The notes beneath the pieces were generated by a model, which worked only from the letters and a program-made list of their open reading frames with translations, did no database searches and was not told where the DNA came from. From Shimia aestuarii (GTDB lineage: Bacteria > Pseudomonadota > Alphaproteobacteria > Rhodobacterales > Rhodobacteraceae), in the NCBI RefSeq assembly GCF_900114635.1, contig NZ_FOTQ01000012.1:20201-84200 (forward strand): a stretch of 64,000 nucleotides of DNA, read 5' to 3'. The translations under genes and the position numbers were made by a program. This document shows, piece after piece, positions 1-9,047 of this stretch; position 1 is the stretch's first letter; each line of letters opens with the position of its first letter.

Positions 1-739
1 GGTCGTCGTGGCTGTATTCCGCTTCGGACACGAAGCCGATACCGCCGCCGGACAGAACAATGGACCGCACCGCCTCGCGCCCCTCGGCCACGATGGCGGG
101 TTCCAGCGCCACGCCGAGCTTTGCCGCCTCGTCGACGACCATTTGACGAGTCCGGGACCGCTCTTCGCGGAAAATGAGCGGGTATTGCGCGATTTGCTGC
201 ATGGTCATGCCCGCAGCGCCCTCTTTGAGAGTGCCGCGTCGGGCAAAGGCGATGATCTCGCTCGCGCCGATGCTGAGCGAGGTCAGTTCGCGGGAGGTGG
301 GAACCTGCCCGACCACGCCGATTTCGGCGTTGTACTGGCGCAGCTGGTCAAGGATTTCCTCGGAGTTGCCCGAGCGCAGTGAAATCCGCACATTGGGATA
401 ATTGGCCCGGAATTTTGCGAGCACGTCGGTGACGTGCTGGGCGGAGTCCGCGACGATGCGCAATTCTCCTGATACAGCGGCGTTTCGTTCAGACAGGTAT
501 TCGCCGATCTGCGTTTCGATGTCGAAATACTGCTTGGTCAGGTGAAACAGCTCTTCGCCCGCGCTTGTCAGGACAACCTGTCGTTTCTTGCGTTCGAACA
601 GCAGGACATCATTTTCGACTTCGAGATTCTTGACCTGTTCCGACACTGCCGGCTGGGTCAGGTGCAGAACCTCGGCAGCCTTCGAAAAGCCGCCAAGATG
701 CGCGACGTAGTGAAAGGCTCTGAGCTGGCTGTGGCGCAT
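1..739 (-). CDS. LysR-family regulator, probably of the phnWAY operon (3' end cut by window)
   Basis: Reading the minus strand from the ATG at 739 gives an open frame of 246 codons that runs off the window edge. It starts MRHSQLRAFHYVAHLGG and continues FSKAAEVLHLTQPAVSEQVKNL, the winged helix-turn-helix of LysR regulators (residues about 4-62). An effector-binding domain follows. A full family member is about 295-300 residues, so roughly the last 50 are outside. The gene is divergent from phnW with a 115-bp gap that holds a perfect LysR-type palindrome, so control of the phnW operon, with AEP or a breakdown product as inducer, is the natural inference. Regulators of this type are known beside AEP-degradation genes. 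Confidence 0.9.
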   Translation of the reverse strand, partial: MRHSQLRAFHYVAHLGGFSKAAEVLHLTQPAVSEQVKNLEVENDVLLFERKKRQVVLTSAGEELFHLTKQYFDIETQIGEYLSERNAAVSGELRIVADSAQHVTDVLAKFRANYPNVRISLRSGNSEEILDQLRQYNAEIGVVGQVPTSRELTSLSIGASEIIAFARRGTLKEGAAGMTMQQIAQYPLIFREERSRTRQMVVDEAAKLGVALEPAIVAEGREAVRSIVLSGGGIGFVSEAEYSHDD

Positions 740-760
740 GGGAAGGGCTCACTTTTTTGG

Positions 761-775
761 ATAGGGTTGACCTAT
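761..775. promoter_or_regulatory. LysR-type operator (T-N11-A palindrome)
   Basis: ATAGG-GTTGA-CCTAT is a perfect 5-bp-arm inverted repeat and contains T-N11-A (T762, A774). It lies 22 bp upstream of the lysR start and 80 bp upstream of phnW, the usual place for the recognition site of a divergently encoded LysR protein. Binding is inferred. Confidence 0.6.
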
Positions 776-854
776 ACATAAATCACAATTTTCAATTTCT
801 CATATGACGCAAGGCTTGGCAATTTGTTTTCAGAACAGTTTGGGAATCAAAGCC

Positions 855-2042
855 ATGACCAGCCAAAAAACTCCGATTGCACCTCCGAAGCTTGGCGAGC
901 CGTACCTGCTGACGCCGGGTCCGTTGACCACGGCCTATGAAACCAAGGAAGCGATGCTGCGCGACTGGGGCAGCTGGGACGGCGATTTTCGGGCCATGAC
1001 GGCCGAGATGCGCACCCGCCTGCTGGACATGCTTGGGCCCGGTAAAGAAGAGTTCGACTGTGTCCCGATGCAGGGCAGCGGGACCTTTGCAGTCGAGGCC
1101 ATGCTGGGATCGCTCACAGCGCGGGATAGCAAGATCCTTGTTCTGGCCAACGGGGCTTATGGTCAGCGCTCTGCCAAGACGCTTGCTTATCTGGGGCGCG
1201 ATCACGTGGTTCTGGACAAGGGGGATTACCTGCCGCCGCGTGGTGACGAGGTCGCGCAGATCCTGGCAGATGATCCGGCGATCACCCATGTCGTGGCTAT
1301 TCATTGCGAAACCTCGTCGGGCATTCTGAACCCGGTTGGGGAAATCTCGGACGCGGTCTATGCCGCTGGACGCAAGCTGCTGATCGACTCGATGTCGGCC
1401 TTTGGCGCGATCGAGCTGCGCCCGTCGGAAGTGCGGTTCGAGGCTTTGGTGTCGTCCGCGAACAAGTGCATCGAGGGTGTGCCGGGGTTCGGCTTCGTGC
1501 TGGCGCGCAAATCCGAGCTGGAAGCGGCCAAGGGCAACTGCCAGTCTTTGAGCCTGGATGTGCATGATCAGTGGGCGCACATGGAAAAGACGGGGCAGTG
1601 GCGGTTTACCCCCCCGACCCACGCGGTGGCGGCCTTCCTGACGGCGCTGCGCGCCCATGAAGCGGAAGGTGGCGTGGCCGGTCGCGGTGGTCGTTACACC
1701 GCCAACCGGGACACGCTGGTGGCGGGCATGCGCGACATCGGGCTTGAGACGCTGTTGCAGGATCGCTGGCTGAGCCCGATCATCGTGACGTTCTTCTGCC
1801 CGGATGATCCGAAGTTCAGCTTTGACCGTTTCTACGACCTGATGAAAGCGAAGAACTTCATCATCTACCCCGGCAAATTGACCATTGTCGACAGCTTCCG
1901 TGTCGGCTGTATTGGCCAGATGGATGAGCACGTGATGCGGCAGGTTGTCGAGGCAACACGTGAAACACTGAATGAAATGGGCGTGACCAACGCCGCGCCC
2001 CCGGAAATTGCAATCAAGGAACGCGCCAAGCTGGCGGCCTGA
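855..2042 (+). CDS. phnW: 2-aminoethylphosphonate:pyruvate aminotransferase
   Basis: PhnW moves the amino group of AEP to pyruvate, giving phosphonoacetaldehyde and L-alanine, the first step of AEP breakdown in the cytoplasm. The 395-residue product is a fold-type I PLP enzyme. It has the N-terminal LLTPGPL motif (about 18-24), the phosphate-binding MQGSGTFAVEA loop (72-82), D178 in LIDSMSAFG and the PLP lysine K204 in SSANKCIEG. The start at 855 is preferred because a GGGAA ribosome site lies about 8 nt upstream and family members begin near PxxLxxPYLLTPGP; an in-frame ATG at 804 would add 17 residues. It heads the phnW-phnA-phnY-pbfA run on one strand. The next gene begins 19 nt after its stop. 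Confidence 0.95.
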   Translation: MTSQKTPIAPPKLGEPYLLTPGPLTTAYETKEAMLRDWGSWDGDFRAMTAEMRTRLLDMLGPGKEEFDCVPMQGSGTFAVEAMLGSLTARDSKILVLANGAYGQRSAKTLAYLGRDHVVLDKGDYLPPRGDEVAQILADDPAITHVVAIHCETSSGILNPVGEISDAVYAAGRKLLIDSMSAFGAIELRPSEVRFEALVSSANKCIEGVPGFGFVLARKSELEAAKGNCQSLSLDVHDQWAHMEKTGQWRFTPPTHAVAAFLTALRAHEAEGGVAGRGGRYTANRDTLVAGMRDIGLETLLQDRWLSPIIVTFFCPDDPKFSFDRFYDLMKAKNFIIYPGKLTIVDSFRVGCIGQMDEHVMRQVVEATRETLNEMGVTNAAPPEIAIKERAKLAA

Positions 2043-2061
2043 GACGAAAAAAGGAACCACC

Positions 2062-3309
2062 ATGACCATTCACACCCCCGTCGAAGCGAACGAGCGCGTA
2101 TACCCGACCCCCAAGGTGCCCGCCGTGGCGATCTGCCTGGATGGCTGCGAGCCGGAATACCTGGATGTGGCCATTGCCAAGGGGCTGATGCCCAACCTCA
2201 AGCGCATGCGCGAGGAAGGCACGGACCGGCTGGCGCATTCGGTGATCCCGTCCTTCACCAACCCCAACAACTTGTCGATTGCCACCGGGCGTCCTCCGAT
2301 CGTGCACGGCATCTGCGGCAACTACCTGATCGACCCGGATACGGGCGAAGAAGTGATGATGAACGACGTGCGCTTCCTGCGCGCGCCGACGATCTTTTCG
2401 CAGTTCTACGATGCGGGGTTCCGGGTTGCGATGGTGACCGCCAAGGACAAGCTGCGCGCCTTGCTGGGGGCGGGTCTGAAGTTTGACGAAGACCGCGCAG
2501 TTGCGTTTTCGTCGGAGCGGTCCGGGGAAACGACCAAGGCGGACCACGGTATCGACAACGCGTCGGAGTGGCTGGGCATGGAAGTGCCCGAGGTCTATTC
2601 GGCAGAGCTTAGCGAGTTTGTCTTTGCTGCCGGTGTGAAGCTGCTCAAAGAGTTCAAACCGGACGTGATGTATCTTTCGACCACCGACTACATTCAGCAC
2701 AAGTTTGCCCCCGAGCAGCAGGGCGCGCTCGACTTTTATGCGATGTTCGATCGCTATCTTGGCGAGCTGGACGCGCTGGGCGCAGCCATTGTCGTGACTG
2801 CGGACCACGGCATGAAGCCCAAGCACCATGCCGACGGCACGCCGAACGTGATCTATGCGCAGGACCTTCTGGACGTGTGGCTGGGCAAGGACGAGGCCCG
2901 CGTGATCCTGCCGATCACCGACCCCTATGTGGTTCACCACGGAGCGTTGGGCTCGTTTGCCACGGCCTACCTTCCGGAAGAGGCGGATCGCGCCAAGGTC
3001 ATGGAGAAGCTGCGCGCGCAGAAGGGCATCACCCATGTCCTGACCAAGGAAGAGGCGATTGAACGGTTCGAGCTTCCGGGCGACCGGATCGGTGATATCG
3101 TGATGGTGTCGGGAGAAAATATCTGCATCGGCACTTCGGAGCATCGCCACGACCTTGCCGCGTTGAAAGAGCCGCTGCGCAGCCACGGTGGTCTGACCGA
3201 GCAGGAAGTCCCGTTCATCGTCAACCGCAAGGTCGACCTGCCGTCGAACCCGGCCGAACTGCGCAACTTCGATGCATTCTTCTATGCCACGACCGCGGCG
3301 GCGCTTTGA
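2062..3309 (+). CDS. phnA: Phosphonoacetate hydrolase
   Basis: PhnA hydrolyses the C-P bond of phosphonoacetate to acetate and phosphate. It is a two-zinc enzyme of the alkaline phosphatase superfamily. The 415-residue product shows AICLDGCEP with metal ligand D27, the nucleophile threonine in SFTNPNN (T66), [21 protein letters not shown] and a C-terminal RSHGG that supplies further metal ligands. An AAAGGA site precedes the ATG at 2062. It sits between phnW and phnY, so this locus uses the phnWAY route (oxidise phosphonoacetaldehyde, then hydrolyse) rather than phosphonatase PhnX, for which I see no gene here. It is unrelated to the E. coli gene that once carried the name phnA. Confidence 0.95.
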   Translation: MTIHTPVEANERVYPTPKVPAVAICLDGCEPEYLDVAIAKGLMPNLKRMREEGTDRLAHSVIPSFTNPNNLSIATGRPPIVHGICGNYLIDPDTGEEVMMNDVRFLRAPTIFSQFYDAGFRVAMVTAKDKLRALLGAGLKFDEDRAVAFSSERSGETTKADHGIDNASEWLGMEVPEVYSAELSEFVFAAGVKLLKEFKPDVMYLSTTDYIQHKFAPEQQGALDFYAMFDRYLGELDALGAAIVVTADHGMKPKHHADGTPNVIYAQDLLDVWLGKDEARVILPITDPYVVHHGALGSFATAYLPEEADRAKVMEKLRAQKGITHVLTKEEAIERFELPGDRIGDIVMVSGENICIGTSEHRHDLAALKEPLRSHGGLTEQEVPFIVNRKVDLPSNPAELRNFDAFFYATTAAAL

Positions 3310-3322
3310 GATGGACGGCGTC

Positions 3323-4774
3323 ATGACCGAAAGTGAAATCCGCAACGAGGGCATGCGCATCGGTGGCGAGGTCGTCTTTACGGACGACGTCGTACCGGTG
3401 CACTATCCCTACACCAACGAGGTGGTTGGGACGGTTCCGGCGGGCAAGGCCGAACACGCCGCACGCGCGTTCGAGATTGCCGCCAACTACAAGTCGACAC
3501 TCAGCCGCTATGAACGCAGTCAGATTCTCACCCGCGCGGGTGAACTGATTGGCGAGAAACGCGACTGGCTGGCGAAATGGCTGACGCTGGAACTTGGCAT
3601 CTGTCACCAACACGCGATCTACGAGACCAAGCGGGCGCAGGATGTGTTTGGCTTTGCCGCGCAGATGGCGCTGGTGGATGATGGCGAGATTTTCTCGTGC
3701 GATCTCACGCATAACGGCAAAGAGCGCAAGATCTTTACCAAGCGCGAGCCGGTGCGGGCGATTTCGGCCATCACGCCGTTCAACCATCCGCTCAACATGG
3801 TCAGCCACAAGATCGCGCCCGCAGTGGCTACCAATAACTGTGTTGTCTGCAAGCCGACCGAGCTGACCCCGCTCACGGCGATTGCGCTGGCGGACATTCT
3901 CTATGAGGCGGGCTTGCCGCCCGAGATGTTCCAGATCGTGACCGGGTGGCCGCAGGACATCGGCGAAGAGATGATGCTCAACGACAATATCGACATCATC
4001 ACCTTCACGGGCGGCGTGCCCGTGGGCAAGCTGATTGCGTCGAAGGCGGGGTACAAGCGGCTGGCGCTGGAACTGGGCGGGAATGATCCGCTGATCGTTC
4101 TGAATGATCTGGAAGATGCGGATCTCGACAAGGCCGCGACCATTGCCGTGGCCGGGGCCACTGGCAACTCGGGTCAGCGGTGCACCGCCGTCAAGCGCAT
4201 CCTTGTGCAGGAAAGCGTCGCGGACAGGTTCGTGCCGCTGGTTCTGGAAAAGGCCAAGGCGCTCAAATTCGGCGATCCGATGGACCCGGAAACCCAGCTG
4301 GGCTGCGTGGTGCACGAGCAAGCGGCGGAGCTGTTTGAAAAGCGCGTCTACATGGCCGAGGAAGAAGGGGCCAAGATTCTCTATCACCCGGGGCGCCAGG
4401 GCGCGTTGTTGCCGCCCATCGTCGTGGATCACGTGCGCCATGACAGCGAGCTGGTGATGGAAGAGACCTTTGGCCCGATCGTGCCGATCGTGCGGGTGCC
4501 GGATGATGACGTTGAAGTCATGCGGATTTCCAACTCGACCCAGTTCGGTCTGTCTTCGGGGGTTTGCACCAACGATCTCAACCGCGCGATTGCCTATATC
4601 AACGGGCTCGACGTTGGCACCTGCAACATCTGGGAACAGCCCGGCTACCGGATCGAGATGTCCCCCTTCGGTGGCATCAAGGACAGTGGCAACGCGGTCA
4701 AGGAAGGCGTGCAGGAAGCGATGAAATTCTTCACCAACCAGAAGACTTATTCGTTGCCGTGGCCGGGGGCGTGA
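3323..4774 (+). CDS. phnY: Phosphonoacetaldehyde dehydrogenase
   Basis: PhnY oxidises phosphonoacetaldehyde to phosphonoacetate with NAD+, linking PhnW and PhnA. The product (483 residues from 3323) is an aldehyde dehydrogenase. It has N154 in [10 protein letters not shown], the general base E250 in LELGGNDP and the catalytic cysteine C287 in GNSGQRC, and it ends with the usual PFGGIKDSG segment. An ATG at 3311 would add four residues; 3323 is chosen because a GGACGG sequence precedes it, but neither site is strong. The gene follows the phnA stop by only 13 nt, so translation is probably linked. Confidence 0.93.
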   Translation: MTESEIRNEGMRIGGEVVFTDDVVPVHYPYTNEVVGTVPAGKAEHAARAFEIAANYKSTLSRYERSQILTRAGELIGEKRDWLAKWLTLELGICHQHAIYETKRAQDVFGFAAQMALVDDGEIFSCDLTHNGKERKIFTKREPVRAISAITPFNHPLNMVSHKIAPAVATNNCVVCKPTELTPLTAIALADILYEAGLPPEMFQIVTGWPQDIGEEMMLNDNIDIITFTGGVPVGKLIASKAGYKRLALELGGNDPLIVLNDLEDADLDKAATIAVAGATGNSGQRCTAVKRILVQESVADRFVPLVLEKAKALKFGDPMDPETQLGCVVHEQAAELFEKRVYMAEEEGAKILYHPGRQGALLPPIVVDHVRHDSELVMEETFGPIVPIVRVPDDDVEVMRISNSTQFGLSSGVCTNDLNRAIAYINGLDVGTCNIWEQPGYRIEMSPFGGIKDSGNAVKEGVQEAMKFFTNQKTYSLPWPGA

Positions 4775-4803
4775 GCAGCCCGCAATAAATGAAAAACCGA
4801 AGA

Positions 4804-4827
4804 GCGCGGGCCGCTGGGAGCCCGCGC
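4804..4827 (+). promoter_or_regulatory. Intercistronic hairpin between phnY and pbfA
   Basis: GCGCGGGC and GCCCGCGC form a perfect 8-bp GC stem around an 8-nt loop, 29 nt after the phnY stop and 15 nt before the pbfA start. No T-run follows, so it is more likely an RNA-processing or stabilising structure than a terminator. It could set a different level for the downstream gene. Confidence 0.5.
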
Positions 4828-4842
4828 AACACAGGGGGCACA

Positions 4843-6198
4843 ATGGCTGTAAATCTCGTTCACACGGAAGGTGAGTCCAATACTTCCGACGCCCGCCGCG
4901 CATGGGCAGACAAGGCTGTTGGCCCGAAATCTGCCCCGCTTCTGGCGCGGGATGCGGATGCGTTCCTTCACCAGAGCCTGTCGAGCCCTTGCGTGAGCAC
5001 GATCGAAAAGGCCGAAGGCATATGGATCACCGACCGTGACGGGCGGGTGTTCATGGATTTTCATGGCAACTCGGTGCATCACATCGGCTATGGGCACCCC
5101 AAGGTCGTCGCGGCGATCAAGGATCAGCTCGATACGCTGCCCTTTGCGCCGCGCCGGTTCACCAACGAGCCCGCTGTTGCGCTGGCCGAGAAACTCGCCG
5201 CCATTGCGCCAGGTGAACTTGGCAAGGTTCTGTTCACCACCGGCGGGTCGGACGCCAACGAAGTTGCGCTCAAGATCGCGCGGGCGGCGACCGGGCGGTT
5301 CAAGACAATTTCGTTCTGGGATTCCTTTCACGGGGCGGGCTTTGGCGCGGCTTCGGTCGGTGGCGAGGCGACGTTCCGCAGCCATATCGCGGGGCCGCTT
5401 TTGCCGGGGACCGAGCATGTCGCGCCCTTTGCCTGTTATCGCTGCCCCTATGGGCACGCCGGGCCGGAGAGCTGCGGGTTGGCCTGTGCAAACATGGTTG
5501 ATTTCGTGCTCGAGCGGGAAGGCGATGTTGCCGCCGTGATCGCCGAGCCGATGCGCGCCGTGCCTTACGTGCCGCCGCCGGGGTTCTGGAAGGCGGTGCG
5601 CGAGGCCTGCAATCGCCGGGGCGCCCTGTTGATCATGGATGAGATTCCGACGGGGTTAGGGAAGACCGGACGCATGTTCGCCTTTGAACATGACGACATC
5701 ATTCCCGACATCGTGACCATGGGCAAGGCGCTTGGCGGGGGCATTCTTCCCATTGCGGCCTGTATCGCGCGCAAATCTCTGGATGTGTGCGGTGATTTCG
5801 CGATTGGTCACTACACCCACGAGAAGAACCCGGTCACGACGCGCGCCGCGTTGGCGACCATTGAGGTGATCGAGGAAGAAGGGCTGGTGGAGCGCGCCGC
5901 CGAGATCGGAGAGATCGCGATGGGGCGTCTGCGGGACGAGCTGGCGCATGTGCCCATCGTGGGCGATATCCGCGGGCGCGGCACCATGTTCGGCGTCGAG
6001 ATTGTCACGGATCGCGCAACACGCGAACCGGGCCATGCGCTTGCGGAACAGATCTATTACGCCTGTCTGGAAGGCGGGGTCAGTTTCAAGATCAGCCAAG
6101 GCTGCGTGTTGACCCTGTCACCGCCGATGACGATCTCGGATGAAGACCTTCACAAGGCGCTGGGTGTCGTCATCGCGTCGATCAAGGCCGCAATTTGA
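4843..6198 (+). CDS. pbfA: Class-III PLP enzyme, probable (R)-1-hydroxy-2-aminoethylphosphonate ammonia-lyase
   Basis: The 451-residue product is a class-III aminotransferase-fold enzyme. It has TTGGSDANEVA (132-142), D266 in IMDEIPTGLGKTGR and the PLP lysine K295 in TMGKALGGG. By fold alone it would be called an aminotransferase. In phnWAY/phnWX clusters, however, this class of neighbour has been shown to be PbfA, a lyase that removes ammonia from hydroxylated AEP to give phosphonoacetaldehyde, the PhnY substrate. It resembles O-phosphoethanolamine lyases more than transaminases. A GGGGG site precedes the ATG at 4843; an upstream ATG at 4789 would put a hairpin inside the coding region. A plain AEP or omega-aminotransferase cannot be excluded without biochemistry. 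Confidence 0.75.
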   Translation: MAVNLVHTEGESNTSDARRAWADKAVGPKSAPLLARDADAFLHQSLSSPCVSTIEKAEGIWITDRDGRVFMDFHGNSVHHIGYGHPKVVAAIKDQLDTLPFAPRRFTNEPAVALAEKLAAIAPGELGKVLFTTGGSDANEVALKIARAATGRFKTISFWDSFHGAGFGAASVGGEATFRSHIAGPLLPGTEHVAPFACYRCPYGHAGPESCGLACANMVDFVLEREGDVAAVIAEPMRAVPYVPPPGFWKAVREACNRRGALLIMDEIPTGLGKTGRMFAFEHDDIIPDIVTMGKALGGGILPIAACIARKSLDVCGDFAIGHYTHEKNPVTTRAALATIEVIEEEGLVERAAEIGEIAMGRLRDELAHVPIVGDIRGRGTMFGVEIVTDRATREPGHALAEQIYYACLEGGVSFKISQGCVLTLSPPMTISDEDLHKALGVVIASIKAAI

Positions 6199-6286
6199 CT
6201 GTGCTTTTTGCGAATTGCATCAGATAATGGCCGTTCGAACCCACCCGAACGCGGGTAGAGATTATTGACGGCAGGAGCCTGACCCC

Positions 6287-7966
6287 ATGGATATCATCCG
6301 TTTCCTGATCAGTCTTGCCGGGGCCACGATGCTGTTGCTGTTTGCGGTGCGCATGGTGCGCACGGGGATCGAGCGAAGTTTCGGGGCGTCGTTCCAGAGG
6401 TTGCTGACCTCGAACAACAGCCTTGTCGGTGCGGCCACGGTGGGGATTGCGCTGGCGATCGTCTTGCAGAGTTCGGCGGCCGTGGCGTTGCTGGCGACCG
6501 GGTTCTCTGCCGGGGGCTACATGAGTTTTGCGACCGCGTTGGCGGTGGTGCTCGGGGGCGATCTGGGCTCGGCGCTGGTGATCCAGGTGCTGTCTTTCCG
6601 GCTGGATTGGCTGGTGCCGGTGCTGCTGGCCTTTGGCGGGTGGATGTTCGTCAAGGTCGAGCAGAAACGCTGGCGTCAGCTTGGGCGAATCCTCATGGGG
6701 GTGGCGTTCATTCTGATTTCGCTGCGCTTTCTGCGCGAGGCGATGGACCCGATCCGCGACAGCGCCTTTCTGCCCGCGATCTCGAACTACCTCGCACAGG
6801 ATTACGTGACCGCGTTCATCGTTGGCGCGGTGCTGGCCTTTGTGATGCATTCCAGCGTGGCCGCGATCCTGATGTGCGTGACCCTTGTGCAGATTGGCGC
6901 GCTGCCCTTTGCGGCGGGACTTTCTCTGGTGTTGGGCGCCAATTTCGGAAGTGCCTTCATTCCGGTCTGGCTGAGCCGGGGACAGCCGGTGTCGGCGCGG
7001 CGGATTCCGTATGCCAACCTTGGATTGCGCGGCAGTCTCGCCAGTCTGGCGTTGGTGATTTTGAACACCCTGTTCGATCCCGCCATGCTGATCATCGCGT
7101 CCCCGGCGCAGTCACTGATCTATGCACATATCGGGTTCAACCTTGTGCTTCTGGTATTGGCCCTGCCGGTGTGCCGTCTTTTGGAGACGCCAGTGCGGCA
7201 GCTTTTCCCGGACCCGCAGACGGCGCAGGAACATGACCCGACCAAGGATGTACCCGGCGCGGCGCTAGACCCCGAGGCGGTGGACCGTCCTGCGCGCGCG
7301 ATTGCCTGCATCAAGCAGGAACTTCTGCGTATGACCGAGCGTGTCGAGGGCATGTTCCGTCCCGTCCTCAGCATTTACGAAGACACTGACCCGCAAAGCA
7401 TCGCGGCAGTGCGTGCCCGAGATCTCGAGGTAAATGACAGCCTTGCCAGCATCCGGGACTATGTCGCGTCCATTCCGCGCAAGACCTGCTCGAAGGCCGA
7501 GTTGAAGACCATCCGGGGGTTGATGGAATATGCCATCCGGCTTGAAACGGCGGGGGACGTCGTGGCCAAACGCCTGACCGCGATTGCCGAGGAAAGACGC
7601 GAGGCCGGCGCACGGTTTTCGCGCGAGGGCTGGTCGGAATTGATCCGCATTCAGGAATCCATCCTGGCCAATCTGCGCCTTGCCAAGAATGTGCTCTTGT
7701 CGGATGACCTTGAGAGTGCGCGCCTGTTGATGACCGAGAAGACCGAGGTGAAACGGTTGGAATACACGAGCCGCAAGCGCCACCTGAAACGGCTTCAGAA
7801 CGGGGACCGGGACAGCATGCAATCAAGCGACATGCATCTGGAGACGATCCGCGCGTTCCGCGAATTCAACAGCCATATTGCGGCTGTGGCCTATCCGATC
7901 CTGTACCGCAACGGACAACTGCTCGAAACGCGGTTGATCGAGGATATGGAGCCGGCAGAAAGCTGA
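6287..7966 (+). CDS. Na+/phosphate cotransporter family protein with PhoU-like C-terminal region
   Basis: The 559-residue inner-membrane protein has about eight hydrophobic segments in residues 1-300. These include two repeated QSSAA/HSSVA-type glycine-rich blocks (VLQSSAAVALLATG near 62 and FVMHSSVAAILM near 185) that mark the NptA/YjbB Na-Pi cotransporter family. Residues about 340-550 are charged and helical, like a PhoU domain. YjbB-type proteins can export phosphate. Placed after phosphate-releasing phnWAY genes, it would suit removal of excess phosphate when phosphonates are used for carbon or nitrogen; direction of transport is inference. AGGAG at 6273-6277 precedes the start. The gap from pbfA is 88 bp. 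Confidence 0.88.
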   Translation: MDIIRFLISLAGATMLLLFAVRMVRTGIERSFGASFQRLLTSNNSLVGAATVGIALAIVLQSSAAVALLATGFSAGGYMSFATALAVVLGGDLGSALVIQVLSFRLDWLVPVLLAFGGWMFVKVEQKRWRQLGRILMGVAFILISLRFLREAMDPIRDSAFLPAISNYLAQDYVTAFIVGAVLAFVMHSSVAAILMCVTLVQIGALPFAAGLSLVLGANFGSAFIPVWLSRGQPVSARRIPYANLGLRGSLASLALVILNTLFDPAMLIIASPAQSLIYAHIGFNLVLLVLALPVCRLLETPVRQLFPDPQTAQEHDPTKDVPGAALDPEAVDRPARAIACIKQELLRMTERVEGMFRPVLSIYEDTDPQSIAAVRARDLEVNDSLASIRDYVASIPRKTCSKAELKTIRGLMEYAIRLETAGDVVAKRLTAIAEERREAGARFSREGWSELIRIQESILANLRLAKNVLLSDDLESARLLMTEKTEVKRLEYTSRKRHLKRLQNGDRDSMQSSDMHLETIRAFREFNSHIAAVAYPILYRNGQLLETRLIEDMEPAES

Positions 7967-7994
7967 TCCGGGCAAGGGAGGTCCTGCCAAGCCG

Positions 7995-8984
7995 ATGAAG
8001 ATTGTTCGAACCGACTGCGAGCTGGAGACGCCGCTCGTCGACAAGGCGCTGCGCGAGGCGGGGCATGAGCTGGTCTTGTTGCCCGATGGGGTGTCGCAGG
8101 ATGAGCTGATCGCCGCTGTGCGCGATGCCGAAATTTTGCTGATGTGCTATACGCCGGTACCGCGCGCGGTGATCGAAGCCGCGCCCAAGCTGCGTGGGAT
8201 CGTGAAATACGGCGTGGGTATTGATGCCATCGACACGGTGGCGGCCCATGAACACGGCGTGAGTGTCGTCAATATCCCCGAATACGCCGAGGAAACCGTG
8301 GCCGAGGGGGCGTTTGCGCTCATGATCGCTTTGGCCAAGCGGCTTCCGGCACTGCGGGACGAGATGAATCGGGCGGGGTGGACATGGCCCGAGTCGCGCT
8401 GGCTGGGGTCGGATATTGCCGGGCAGACGGTGGGGATCGTCGGATTTGGCAAGATCGGGCGCAGCATGGCGCGCATGGCTGGGCAGGGATTCCGGGCCAA
8501 CGTGATCGCCTTTGATCGGCGCGCGAGCGCGGAGGAGATGCGGTCTCTGGGTGTCACCAAGGTCGACAGTCTTGAGGCGCTGGCGGCGCAGTCGGATTTC
8601 GTCACGATACACGCGACGCTTTCGGCGGAGTCCCGTGGCATGTTCGGCGCAAACCAAATTGCCGCGATGAAGCCGACCGCCTTTCTGATCAACACTGCGC
8701 GGGGGGCCATCGTTGATGAGACGGCGCTTGCCCATGCCATTCTTGAAGGCCGGATCGCGGGGGGCGGGCTTGACGTGTTTTCACAAGAGCCGTTGAACCG
8801 GGCAGATCATCCGCTGAAAGACCTGTTCGACCTGCCGAATGTCATCCTGTCGCCGCACCTGACATTCTATACCCGACAAGCCATGGAGCGGCTTGAGACC
8901 GAGACCTTGGAGCGTTGTTTCGAGTTGATTGAGGGGCGGGAGGTGTTGATCAAGTCAAGCGACCCGCGCTTGCAGGTCCGGTAG
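7995..8984 (+). CDS. D-isomer-specific 2-hydroxyacid dehydrogenase
   Basis: The 329-residue product is a NAD-dependent D-2-hydroxyacid dehydrogenase of the phosphoglycerate dehydrogenase-like group. It has an N-terminal substrate domain and the Rossmann motif GIVGFGKIGRSMAR (about 150-163). The catalytic arginine is in INTARGAIVDE, the glutamate in DVFSQEPL and the histidine in ILSPHLTF. It lacks the C-terminal ACT domain of full-length SerA. A GGGAGG site precedes the start, 28 nt after the transporter stop, so it probably belongs to the phnW operon. The substrate is unknown; a C2-C3 phosphonate-derived hydroxyacid is one possibility, a housekeeping glyoxylate/hydroxypyruvate reductase another. 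Confidence 0.85.
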   Translation: MKIVRTDCELETPLVDKALREAGHELVLLPDGVSQDELIAAVRDAEILLMCYTPVPRAVIEAAPKLRGIVKYGVGIDAIDTVAAHEHGVSVVNIPEYAEETVAEGAFALMIALAKRLPALRDEMNRAGWTWPESRWLGSDIAGQTVGIVGFGKIGRSMARMAGQGFRANVIAFDRRASAEEMRSLGVTKVDSLEALAAQSDFVTIHATLSAESRGMFGANQIAAMKPTAFLINTARGAIVDETALAHAILEGRIAGGGLDVFSQEPLNRADHPLKDLFDLPNVILSPHLTFYTRQAMERLETETLERCFELIEGREVLIKSSDPRLQVR

Positions 8985-9007
8985 CAGGGGCGTTTTCAAC
9001 GGGCTTG

Positions 9008-9043
9008 CCCGCCCCTTGCCGCGTAGCGACAGGGGCGGGTTTT
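9008..9043 (+). terminator. Factor-independent terminator after the phnW operon
   Basis: CCCGCCCCT and AGGGGCGGG form a perfect 9-bp stem with a 14-nt loop, followed directly by TTTT. It lies between the dehydrogenase stop (8984) and the convergent RND gene end (9048). Confidence 0.85.
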
Positions 9044-9047
9044 GGCG

